DNA of 32,798 nt, taken from positions 1 to 32,798 of the forward strand of contig JAUNUQ010000028.1 of the NCBI GenBank assembly GCA_030538075.1, written 5' to 3'. Source of the stretch: Tissierellia bacterium (GTDB taxonomy: Bacteria > Bacillota > Clostridia > Tissierellales > Peptoniphilaceae). The notes below the pieces were generated by a model. The model did no database searches. It had not been told where the DNA came from and saw only the letters and a program-made list of their open reading frames with translations. Within the stretch, counting starts at the first letter, position 1. Each line of letters opens with the position of its first letter. The translations under genes and the position numbers were made by a program. This document shows, piece by piece, positions 23,807 through 32,798 of this stretch.

Positions 23807-25156
23807 ATGAAAATTATAGTATTTACTGGTAGTCCAAAGGGCGAAAAGAGTGTAACTCTGCAATATGTACGCTATCTAGAGGATCTGTTTCCGGAGATTG
23901 AGTTTGTGGAGCACCATATCTCAGCCAATATTCGCTCGATCGAGTTGGAATCTGCTCGGTTGGAGGAAATACTGAGAGATGTCAAAGATGCAGATGCAGT
24001 TCTCTGGGCGTTTCCTCTGTATTTTGGCATGGTGCATGGAGCTTACAAGCGCTTTATCGAATTGGTCCAAAAGAGGGAGAAGACAGATGTCTTTGAGGGA
24101 AAACCCTGTGGGATCTTAGCGACTTCAATCAAGTTCTTCGATCATTTCGCCATAGAATATCTCATCGGTATTAGCGAGGACTGGGGGATGCGGGTGATGG
24201 AAGTCTTTTCTGCGGGAATGAATGATCTGATCAAGGAAAAAGGGGAGGAACAACTGAAATGTTTCTTCCTTGAATTTAAACGGAAGATTCAGTCTGGTGC
24301 GCAAATGGCAAGGATGAGTGCGCCCGTTGATCACCTCGTAAATTCCTTGGAACAGGTGGATAGGCCAGAGCCTAAAACAGAGAAAACTGCAAAGCTCGGC
24401 CTACTAACAGAATACGGCGATAGTCACAATCTGGACCAGATGACCCAGGCATTACAAAGGGAATTTTCCTCCAGTGAAGTGTTTGACCTGTCAGAGATAA
24501 AAATACTGGGGCACTGCTTAGGTTGTTTGAAATGTGGATACGAGAATCACTGCGTCTATGAGGGAAAAGATGAGGTCATCGACACCTATCGCAGGCTTCA
24601 GGCCTGTGATGTGATCGTCCTCGCCGGCACGATCCACGATCGCCATCTATCCTCTCGCTGGAAGACCTTTGTCGATCGACTCTTCTTTACAACCCATATC
24701 CCGTTTTTTGTCGGCAAGCCAGTCGGATTTCTCATTTCAGGTCCCCTGAGACAGATCCCCAACCTTAGGCAATGGATGACTGGAATTTGGGAGGTTCAGG
24801 GAATGACCATCGCTGGAATTGTGACCGATGAGTCCATCCATGCTCTGAAAGAAGTGCGGGCCTTGGCAAATACCTTAGAGAGCTATGCCCAAATGAACTA
24901 CCAAGCCCCTCGTCAATTCCCTGCGATCGGTGGACATAAAGTCTTTCGTGATGCGATCGCCGGTGGATTAAAAGGCGTATTTGGTGCGGATCATCAGTAC
25001 TACAAGAAAAATGGTCTATACGATTTTCCGCAGAATAGCCATCTCCTCAATCTCAAGGGAACCGCACTCAATATGGCGATGAAACTGCCGCCTGTACGTA
25101 AGAAAATCCAGGAGAACATGCCCGACTACATGATAATGAGCTTTAAGAAAAAGTAG
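23807..25156 (+). CDS. Tandem flavodoxin-fold protein with an iron-sulfur flavoprotein domain
   Basis: A 449-residue fusion. Residues 1-165 are an NAD(P)H-dependent FMN-reductase-like domain (IIVFTGSPKGEKSVT, then WAFPLYFGMVHGAYKRFIE). Residues about 195-400 are a second flavodoxin fold with a compact cysteine motif Cys237-x2-Cys240-x2-Cys243-x5-Cys249, like the [4Fe-4S] site of iron-sulfur flavoproteins, followed by VLAGTIHDRHLSSRWKTFVDR. It probably moves electrons between FMN and an Fe-S cluster; the partner is unknown. A strong AAAAGGAG site precedes ATG 23807. The stop TAG overlaps repeat copy C. Confidence 0.82.
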   Translation: MKIIVFTGSPKGEKSVTLQYVRYLEDLFPEIEFVEHHISANIRSIELESARLEEILRDVKDADAVLWAFPLYFGMVHGAYKRFIELVQKREKTDVFEGKPCGILATSIKFFDHFAIEYLIGISEDWGMRVMEVFSAGMNDLIKEKGEEQLKCFFLEFKRKIQSGAQMARMSAPVDHLVNSLEQVDRPEPKTEKTAKLGLLTEYGDSHNLDQMTQALQREFSSSEVFDLSEIKILGHCLGCLKCGYENHCVYEGKDEVIDTYRRLQACDVIVLAGTIHDRHLSSRWKTFVDRLFFTTHIPFFVGKPVGFLISGPLRQIPNLRQWMTGIWEVQGMTIAGIVTDESIHALKEVRALANTLESYAQMNYQAPRQFPAIGGHKVFRDAIAGGLKGVFGADHQYYKKNGLYDFPQNSHLLNLKGTALNMAMKLPPVRKKIQENMPDYMIMSFKKK

Positions 25157-25204
25157 ATCAATCGGGGACGTTTAATTATTGATCCGCTGTAAAACATCGT
25201 TAAA
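25155..25204 (+). repeat. Dispersed gene-end repeat, copy C
   Basis: The core reads ATCAATCGGGGACGTTTAA (one change), then TTATTGATCCGCTGTAAAA and CATCGTTA, nearly identical to copy B over about 50 bases. It starts with the AG of the TAG stop of the flavodoxin gene and forms the left boundary of the RAYT unit. Confidence 0.9.
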
Positions 25205-25249
25205 AACCCGCCCATACTCAAAGCTTACAAGATCGTATAGGTGGGTTTT
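25203..25249. terminator. Terminator hairpin following repeat copy C
   Basis: A 15-bp stem with one G-U and one mismatch (25203-25217 with 25235-25249), A-rich on the left and T-rich on the right. It can serve both the flavodoxin gene and the convergent RAYT gene. Confidence 0.65.
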
Positions 25250-25265
25250 CCCTATCTTAAGCGAT

Positions 25266-26015
25266 CTATCTGCTATCATCCGTTTTATCTTGGAAATGCC
25301 CGGTGTTCTCTGCAATAATCCTTGCGATCTTATTTCGAGACATCTGTATTTTCGCTGCAATCTCCGATTTGTTAAAGCCGAACCGCCACATCCTAAGGAT
25401 CATCTCGTTCTTTCCGAGACCATGCAGCTGTTCAAAGAAATTGTTTTTCAGAAGTAGCAAATCTTCTTCCGTATCCAATGGCAAGATGTTTTGTGGCTTA
25501 TCGTGAAATTTCAAGAAATCCGCGTGGCTTGCAAATGCCTCTCGAACAAAATCTACGCTCTCATCGCAGATGATTCTGGGCTCAGTGACAAATTCTTGAT
25601 AACTTGAATAGGGATATTGGTCTACAGTATCGACGACTTTCACCGTGACTGGATTATTGTGGATATACCGGATGTTCTCAAATAATTGTGCGTCATTCAC
25701 AATGGGCACAGACTTAAATCGGTTCTGAAACACATGCCCTCTTCGAACCCTTATCCGATTATAGGCGGTGGAAAAACGTATATTGATGCTCTTCATATTC
25801 GCTGAAAGACTGTCAAGGTCAGCAGCAATAATGAAATGCGTGTGGTTATCCATAATGCAATAGGCATAAATATCCCATTCATATTTTTGGTCTCCGTAGA
25901 TTTCCAAAATCATTCCTTTGAACCAATCATCTCTAAAGATATATTCATTTGCAACAGCATGGGTCATAACATGGAAGAGCGTGCTCTCTTGTCCGTATCG
26001 TGCTTGTCTTGGCAT
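25266..26015 (-). CDS. REP-associated tyrosine transposase (RAYT, Y1/HUH family)
   Basis: A 249-residue single-strand DNA transposase. The HUH metal motif is NHTHF (His58, His60) after AYCIMD; the likely catalytic Tyr85 lies in FSTAYNR. The segment RRGHVFQNRFKSVPI and the YIHNNPV motif (117-123) are typical of the RAYT/Y1_Tnp (PF01797) group. Residues about 205-240 add a C-terminal helix-turn-helix (FNKSEIAAKIQMSRNKIARII). ATG 26015 follows GAGGTG. All key residues are present, so it may be functional and responsible for the repeats around it. Confidence 0.9.
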   Translation of the reverse strand: MPRQARYGQESTLFHVMTHAVANEYIFRDDWFKGMILEIYGDQKYEWDIYAYCIMDNHTHFIIAADLDSLSANMKSINIRFSTAYNRIRVRRGHVFQNRFKSVPIVNDAQLFENIRYIHNNPVTVKVVDTVDQYPYSSYQEFVTEPRIICDESVDFVREAFASHADFLKFHDKPQNILPLDTEEDLLLLKNNFFEQLHGLGKNEMILRMWRFGFNKSEIAAKIQMSRNKIARIIAENTGHFQDKTDDSR

Positions 26016-26165
26016 GGAATCACCTCATTTCAATACTCTGTGTTATGTGTTAAACTCGAAATTGTCTCTCTTTTAGGAAGATGCTTATTCCTAGTTGGAA
26101 ATTGTCTCGAATAGTTTCGTCCTGTCTCGACAGATTAATATCAAAGTCTTACAGTGGATCAAAAA

Positions 26166-28418
<2,253 letters not shown>

Positions 28419-28550
28419 TTAAACCTCCAAATAATTGTTGCAGATCTCAGCTTCTTCGCCCATTGATTTTAACGAATTTCCGAGAGTTTCTCAAGAAAGG
28501 CGTCAGACTCTCCCCTGTATAGGGAGAAGGGGCATAGATAGAGAATAAGA

Positions 28551-28597
28551 TAACGATATTCTACAGTGGATCAAAAATTAAACGTCCCCAATTGATT
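28551..28597 (-). repeat. Dispersed gene-end repeat, copy E
   Basis: Minus-strand copy with core ATCAATTGGGGACGTTTAA, then TTTTTGATCCACTGTAGAA and TATCGTTA. It supplies the last codons (SIGDV, TAA) of the Wzz-like gene. Confidence 0.9.
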
Positions 28598-29192
28598 CGG
28601 GTTTGGTGGGGATGAAGCTGACGATGAGCATGCTTAATAAGATCCCCGCCGCAGCGCCTAGGGCGAGGGCATAGGATCTGGTTGGACTTCGAAGGCTGGC
28701 TCGTGTGGGCATGTCCACTTGGGTGAGATGGTCGATGCGCAGGATCTCGATGGCCCGCTGCCTAGTCGCTTCAACCACTTCCTGGGAGATTTTCACGGCC
28801 ATATCAGGATCTCGATGATCGACATGTATCGGGATGATCAGGGAGTCACTCCTCTGATAGGCGTCGATGGTGCCCGTGAGACTTTGGGGATCCAGATCTA
28901 ACCGTTCGGCGACAATCCTTGCGACGGATTGGGATTCAATCAGATCTACATAGGTCTCGACGAGCTGGCGACTGAGCTGCGCCTCTGCGGCGGTAAAGCC
29001 CGGAGCCGGATCCTCTGCCATCTGCGGATCTGTATGGCTTGGGCCGACGAGTACGGAGGCGGTTGCTCGATAGCTAGGCGGGCTTTGCGCTTGGAAAAAG
29101 CTGGCTCCAATTGCAGCCAATACGCCTGCAATCAGCAGAACGGGGATTCTGCGCAGGATTCTGTTACCGAAAGCACTAAGGGGTATATTCAT
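28578..29192 (-). CDS. Wzz/YveK-like polysaccharide chain-length regulator
   Basis: A 204-residue membrane protein with helices near 15-33 and 172-192 and an extracytoplasmic helical domain between them. YRATASVLVGP after the first helix is the Wzz-type signature. It controls chain length or export of a polysaccharide and has no kinase domain. It overlaps the polymerase gene in ATGA. The C-terminal SIGDV and stop come from repeat copy E. Confidence 0.8.
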   Translation of the reverse strand: MNIPLSAFGNRILRRIPVLLIAGVLAAIGASFFQAQSPPSYRATASVLVGPSHTDPQMAEDPAPGFTAAEAQLSRQLVETYVDLIESQSVARIVAERLDLDPQSLTGTIDAYQRSDSLIIPIHVDHRDPDMAVKISQEVVEATRQRAIEILRIDHLTQVDMPTRASLRSPTRSYALALGAAAGILLSMLIVSFIPTKPESIGDV

Positions 29193-30463
29193 GATAGCTC
29201 CTTTCTGTAATATAGCGGGACATCAGTTTTTTCGAGATGGCTCAGAGGCAGTGTCAACAGCAATAAAGTGATATAGACCCCCTCATAGCCTGGGATCAAA
29301 AAGGTTGCATTATCAAATAGGGCATAGGCGTAAAAGGCGAAGACCGAACTGATATAAACTGTGGCAAAACTGGGGTCAGATCGGTGAAGCCTCTGGTATA
29401 GCCCTACAAATTCCAAAAACAAGAAGAGATGGGCACAAGATAGCAGAAGGCCCCCTGCGACGAGATTGCCGATATAATAGCTGTGAAAATGTTGAAGTCC
29501 AATGGAGGACTGTTGAAGTGCAGTTTGTGAGGTATCGATTCCCAATCCCATCAACCAGCCGGGAGCATCCATCAGTTTAAGTCCATAGATCCAGGCGCCG
29601 CTTCGCCCGGTATCGCCCACATAGCCTCGAAAGAGGATTCGTGTCAAATAGCTGAATAGGGAGGGCTTGTAAAGTAGTAGAAGAGTAAAGAGAAAACCGA
29701 CAAATAGCAGGATTCTATAGAAATTGGGCTTTGCACTGTAGTTCATCAGAAAATAGAAAAAGAGGAACACGATGACTCCCAATAGGGCAGCGCGGGACAA
29801 GGTGCTAGTCAGGACGAGGGCGAAGAGGGCCAGTACCATCATCTGCAATCCTCCAAGCCTTGGCCTCAGTAGAAAAACACAGAGCCATGCGATGAAGATC
29901 AACTGCCCCAGGCTGTTGCGATTATAAAAAATCGAGCGAATATTCAGATCATAGGCAGAACGCAGGCCAGCCAATCCCAGATACATCTCCCATTCCGTCA
30001 AGAGACTATAAACGCATAGCCCGATCGTGAATAGAATCAGAAAGAGGGGATATAATTTCGTCCCTTCTCCAGTGCGTAGGGTGCTGGGAAGGAGCCAAAA
30101 AGCCAGGAAGCACAGGAGCATCTGCCCTGTATAGAAGAGGTCCACATCAGAAAACCGTCCCATGAACTGGTGGGCGGCCAGCTGAAGTAGAGCCAATAAT
30201 CCAATACAAAACAATCCCAACAGAGCCATTAGGGATAGGGAGCCTTTGTCCTTGGATAAAAATGAGATCAACAAGAACCCGCCGATGGCGAGATAGTTTC
30301 CCGCATCGGCGAGCAAGGGAAAGTACTCATTGTATTTGCGCGGGTAAAAATGCTGTAAAAACGACGGCGATACCAATACTAGGAAGGCGAGGATGGAGAC
30401 TATTGCCATAACCAAGCCGTAATCTCTCCGCTTAGGATGGCTTGGAGGGGGATGTTTGACCAT
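29189..30463 (-). CDS. Wzy/O-antigen ligase-like polysaccharide polymerase
   Basis: A 424-residue membrane protein with about ten to twelve helices and a large extracytoplasmic loop ending in MGLGIDTS and HFHSYYIGNLVAGG, the Wzy_C/WaaL motif. It probably polymerises repeat units of a capsular or exopolysaccharide, together with the overlapping Wzz-like gene. ATG 30463 follows GAGGTG; a TATAAT (30479-30484, minus strand) is very close upstream. No glycosyltransferases or flippase are adjacent, so the pair looks detached from a full biosynthesis cluster. Confidence 0.82.
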   Translation of the reverse strand: MVKHPPPSHPKRRDYGLVMAIVSILAFLVLVSPSFLQHFYPRKYNEYFPLLADAGNYLAIGGFLLISFLSKDKGSLSLMALLGLFCIGLLALLQLAAHQFMGRFSDVDLFYTGQMLLCFLAFWLLPSTLRTGEGTKLYPLFLILFTIGLCVYSLLTEWEMYLGLAGLRSAYDLNIRSIFYNRNSLGQLIFIAWLCVFLLRPRLGGLQMMVLALFALVLTSTLSRAALLGVIVFLFFYFLMNYSAKPNFYRILLFVGFLFTLLLLYKPSLFSYLTRILFRGYVGDTGRSGAWIYGLKLMDAPGWLMGLGIDTSQTALQQSSIGLQHFHSYYIGNLVAGGLLLSCAHLFLFLEFVGLYQRLHRSDPSFATVYISSVFAFYAYALFDNATFLIPGYEGVYITLLLLTLPLSHLEKTDVPLYYRKELS

Positions 30464-30796
30464 AAAATCACCTCTTATATTATATACCCAGCGGGGAGGG
30501 GCAGCCGCAGAAAAGTGAAGCAGAGCGATTCTGATAAGGGTTTATATGGAGAATCAGATCTCGTATCAATCCCATAATCAAGGGATGCAGAGCCAAGAAA
30601 AAACCTGGTAGGAGATCTGTTTTCGACGAAGATAATGAGAGAAGGAAATCAAGCCGAAGTAAATATTAACTGGGTCTATGGATTCAACGGCATATGAGGA
30701 AAAGCCAGAAGAGGGCATAGGGGCCCCGCTTCTGGCTTTGTGTTTGTGATTCGTGTCCTCGATCAAAATCCTGTGCTCCACTGAGAGGAAGCGGAA
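30464..30796. other. Non-coding stretch between wzy-like and adh genes
   Basis: No credible gene is seen. It holds the adh terminator (30701-30739) and a minus-strand TATAAT at 30479-30484 before the polymerase gene. Confidence 0.55.
30701..30739 (-). terminator. Intrinsic terminator after adh
   Basis: AAAGCCAGAAG (30701-30711) pairs perfectly with CTTCTGGCTTT (30729-30739); on the minus strand it runs into TTTTCC. The loop contains GGGGCCCC. Confidence 0.75.
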
Positions 30797-31852
30797 TTAG
30801 ATCGTGACGACGGGCTTAATCATATCCCGCGGCTTATCCTTCATCATCATCAGAGCTTCCTCAATATGTTCAAAACCCTGGAAGCGGTGAGTGATCAATT
30901 TGGATAAGTCCAAACGACCGGTGCTGACCAAATTGGCCAACTTTTCGATGCGCAGACGACCGCCTGGAGTCAATCCTCCGACGATATGTTTATGTCCCAT
31001 GCCCGCGCCCCATTCAATTCTTGGGAAGCATACATTGTCTCCCTGTCCTAAGTAGTTGATATTGCCAATCTGTCCTCCCGGTTTCAATGCGCGAATTGCC
31101 TCGTCCATTGTCCCCACATTGCCGCCTGCGATGACGATCCGATCAGCTCCTTTCCCGTTGGTCATCTCGAGGACTTGCTTGGAGATCGGTCCATCCTTAT
31201 AGTTGATGAAATCCGTTGCCCCATAGAATTTTGCTGCCTCTACACAAATCGGTCTGGATCCAACAGCTATGATCCTTGCGGCGCCGCGAAGGGCAGCAGC
31301 TGCAACCGCCATCAAACCGACGGGACCAATCCCAATGACCAGCACATCATCGCCAAACTGCACATCTGCCAGCTCCACTCCATGGAAGCCCGTTGGCACC
31401 ATATCCGAGAGCATAGACGCTTCCTCTGGAGGGATTGAGTCGGGAAGATGTGCTAGGTTTCCGTCTGCGTCATTGATATGGAAGAAATCTGCAAACATCC
31501 CATCCTTAAAGTTCGAAAACTTCCAGCCGGCTAGCATGCCCCCAGAGTGCATGGGGAAACCAGCTTGAGCTTCCAGAGAACTCCAGTCCGGGGTAATCGC
31601 AGGGATCATCACCCTATCTCCCGGTTTAAAATCCTTCACATATGCACCGACTTCGACGACCTCCCCGCAGCCCTCATGGCCGAGGATCATATTATCCCTC
31701 TCTCCAATCGCGCCTTCCCATACAGTATGTACATCCGAAGTACAGGGAGCCAGAGCCAATGGTTTACAGATTGCATCATAGGGGCCACATTCAGGTCTTT
31801 CCTTTTCAATCCAACCAGTTTCTCCAATTTTCACCATTGCAAAGCCTTTCAT
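30797..31852 (-). CDS. adh: NADP-dependent secondary alcohol (isopropanol) dehydrogenase
   Basis: Zinc-dependent medium-chain dehydrogenase that interconverts secondary alcohols and ketones. Zinc ligands Cys37, His59 and Asp150 (with Glu60) and the NADP-binding Gly198-Ser199-Arg200 are at exactly the positions I recall for the Thermoanaerobacter brockii enzyme, and long stretches such as PAITPDW, HSGGMLAGWKFSN and IGIGPVGLMAVA match. Length 351 fits (352 in that enzyme). It is a single gene with its own promoter and terminator, probably used in solvent or redox metabolism. Confidence 0.94.
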   Translation of the reverse strand: MKGFAMVKIGETGWIEKERPECGPYDAICKPLALAPCTSDVHTVWEGAIGERDNMILGHEGCGEVVEVGAYVKDFKPGDRVMIPAITPDWSSLEAQAGFPMHSGGMLAGWKFSNFKDGMFADFFHINDADGNLAHLPDSIPPEEASMLSDMVPTGFHGVELADVQFGDDVLVIGIGPVGLMAVAAAALRGAARIIAVGSRPICVEAAKFYGATDFINYKDGPISKQVLEMTNGKGADRIVIAGGNVGTMDEAIRALKPGGQIGNINYLGQGDNVCFPRIEWGAGMGHKHIVGGLTPGGRLRIEKLANLVSTGRLDLSKLITHRFQGFEHIEEALMMMKDKPRDMIKPVVTI

Positions 31853-31886
31853 TTTACATCACTCCTCAATTTGATTTTCTATGAAT

Positions 31887-31915
31887 AATATACCATAGAA
31901 CGAACCGGAGTGCAA
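31887..31915 (-). promoter_or_regulatory. Promoter of adh (extended -10)
   Basis: On the minus strand TTGCAC (31915-31910), a 17-base spacer and TATATT (31892-31887), with TGG before the -10. A strong sigma-A promoter about 30 bases before the ribosome binding site. Confidence 0.8.
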
Positions 31916-31939
31916 GACAATAATTGATAGTTAGATAAA

Positions 31940-31955
31940 GTATATTGTGATATAC
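31940..31955. promoter_or_regulatory. Palindrome upstream of the adh promoter
   Basis: GTATAT-TGTG-ATATAC, a 6-bp perfect inverted repeat with a 4-base centre, about 25 bases upstream of the adh -35 box. It has the form of a regulator site; no regulator is known. Confidence 0.35.
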
Positions 31956-32390
31956 AATTGACGAAAACGGCTCAATAATTGGGAATTATATGTGGCATAA
32001 CAATCTATATGAATTTGCTGAAGCGAAGATTGATGTTACGGAGGTAACATATATATGACCAATAGTGAATATAAATAATATTGTTATATATATGAATTTC
32101 GAATGAATGTTGAAAAGGACAGACTGGTGAGAAAATAAAAACAAGAACTAATAGTCAGGTAACTTCACTTGCAAAAGCTGTGACATTCCACCAAAAGCAT
32201 CTATAAAATGCGATCTCAGTCAGTCGAGCCAAGAGCGCAGAAAAAGGACAGCTATCTATTCAAATAATTTGAGTTTGATGAGATCAATGTGACACTTGAG
32301 CCGAAGGCTACATAGATTTCGATGATGATAAAGAAATCATGGGGATGAAGAGGACGGTGGTGATCCCTGCTAACAACTTTATGACAATAT

Positions 32391-32735
32391 TCAAGCTATT
32401 CGATATAGTTGATGCAGAGGCATTCGCCATACCACTGAGAATTCCGAGTGTAAGACATCAGCACCCAAATTGAAGAAGGTAGAAACCTCCTCCAACTCTA
32501 TTTCATTCGTTGCCGTTATGGACACATAACCATTTTGTGGCTTTTCTGCAGCGTAATTTGGGCTTCTCTTCAGCTCTCTTGAGACAGAAGGAGGTGCCAG
32601 GTTAAGTAATTGAGCAATCCTGCGGATGCCGTAATCTAATCTGAGATAGACTTCCGTTTTTGTTCGTTTGACTATGGCAAAATGGGTGTAACCTAAGACG
32701 ATTTCTCCGTTCGAAAGTTGTGTGGAAATTTTATT
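32391..32735 (-). pseudogene. Remnant of an IS30-like transposase N-terminal domain
   Basis: The minus-strand frame from 32735 to TGA 32391 has no start codon. Residues encoded by about 32693-32535 (KRTKTEVYLRLDYGIRRIAQ then LLNLAPPSVSRELKRSPNY) resemble the helix-turn-helix at the N-terminus of IS30-family transposases, which typically end in SxISRELKRN. The following codons no longer look like the family, and no DDE domain follows. The assignment rests on recalled family patterns. Confidence 0.5.
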
Positions 32736-32798
32736 CTAAACGAGAGCGTCATCATTTTCTTTTTTTCTCCTAAGTATTGCGTTTTATAGTACAATCCA

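Larger units (their letters stand above)
31853..32390. other. Non-coding, probably decayed stretch
   Basis: After the adh promoter no intact gene is visible. Around 32275-32460 the plus strand shows short coding-like runs in shifting frames (for example TLEPKAT, then IDFDDDKEIMGMKRTVVIPANN), suggesting an old broken gene that I cannot identify. Confidence 0.4.

Noticed and set aside
30578..30781. Minus-strand open frame of 67 codons before adh
   Set aside because: It contains both arms of the adh terminator and has no ribosome binding site.
32055..32078. Tiny plus-strand frame with a GGAGG-like site upstream
   Set aside because: It encodes only seven residues and nothing supports translation.

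Overview
The window looks like chromosomal DNA of an anaerobic, low-to-medium-GC Gram-positive bacterium (Bacillota, probably class Clostridia). The reasons are strong GGAGG-type ribosome binding sites, frequent TTG and GTG starts, a tryptophan T-box leader, a class B sortase, lipoprotein substrate-binding proteins, a thioredoxin-type ArsC and an alcohol dehydrogenase very close to the Thermoanaerobacter NADP-dependent secondary alcohol dehydrogenase. The taxonomy is inference from gene content only.

Layout. 1-1183: tail of a sortase-anchored surface protein and its likely class B sortase. 1375-4179: cytoplasmic L-asparaginase, then a T-box-controlled stand-alone TrpB2. 4840-8799: a YnjBCD-type ABC importer with two separate permeases. 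14368-8860 (minus strand): a rhodanese lipoprotein, a possible attenuator leader, then six overlapping or nearly touching genes: two TVP38/TMEM64 membrane proteins, a TIGR04282/DUF2064 transferase, an APH-like protein, a TIGR04283 family-2 glycosyltransferase and an Fe-S/CCG oxidoreductase. 14626-17900: a substrate-binding/VWA fusion lipoprotein, an XpaC-like protein and a second substrate-binding protein. 18015-19584: a complete IS3-family (IS150-type) insertion sequence. 19713-23610: a short-chain dehydrogenase, a divergent ArsC, and a two-gene ABC exporter. 23807-28418: a tandem flavodoxin/iron-sulfur flavoprotein, a RAYT-type transposase and RecQ. 28578-30463: Wzz-like and Wzy-like polysaccharide genes. 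30797-31852: NADP-dependent secondary alcohol dehydrogenase. 31853-32798: non-coding and decayed DNA with an IS30-like remnant.

Two things stand out. First, 4.8-17.9 kb carries the families that E. coli K-12 keeps together as ydjXYZ-ynjABCDE (two TVP38 proteins, an Fe-S protein, the YnjBCD importer and a rhodanese). Here they are rearranged with sugar-transferase and kinase-like genes that have been described as selenodomain-associated. This looks like a pathway for importing and modifying a sulfur, selenium or related compound; the substrate is unknown.

Second, a repeat of about 40 bp occurs five times between 17.9 and 28.6 kb. Every copy is in the sense orientation at the 3' end of a gene, and the stop codon lies inside it or overlaps its edge. 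Three unrelated proteins therefore end in the same residues, SIGDV or SIGDA. Two inverted copies bracket the RAYT transposase gene, which suggests a REP/RAYT mobile repeat system that targets gene ends. Separately, the IS3-family element sits in the loop of an otherwise perfect terminator hairpin. No ordinary transcription-factor gene was found in the window.
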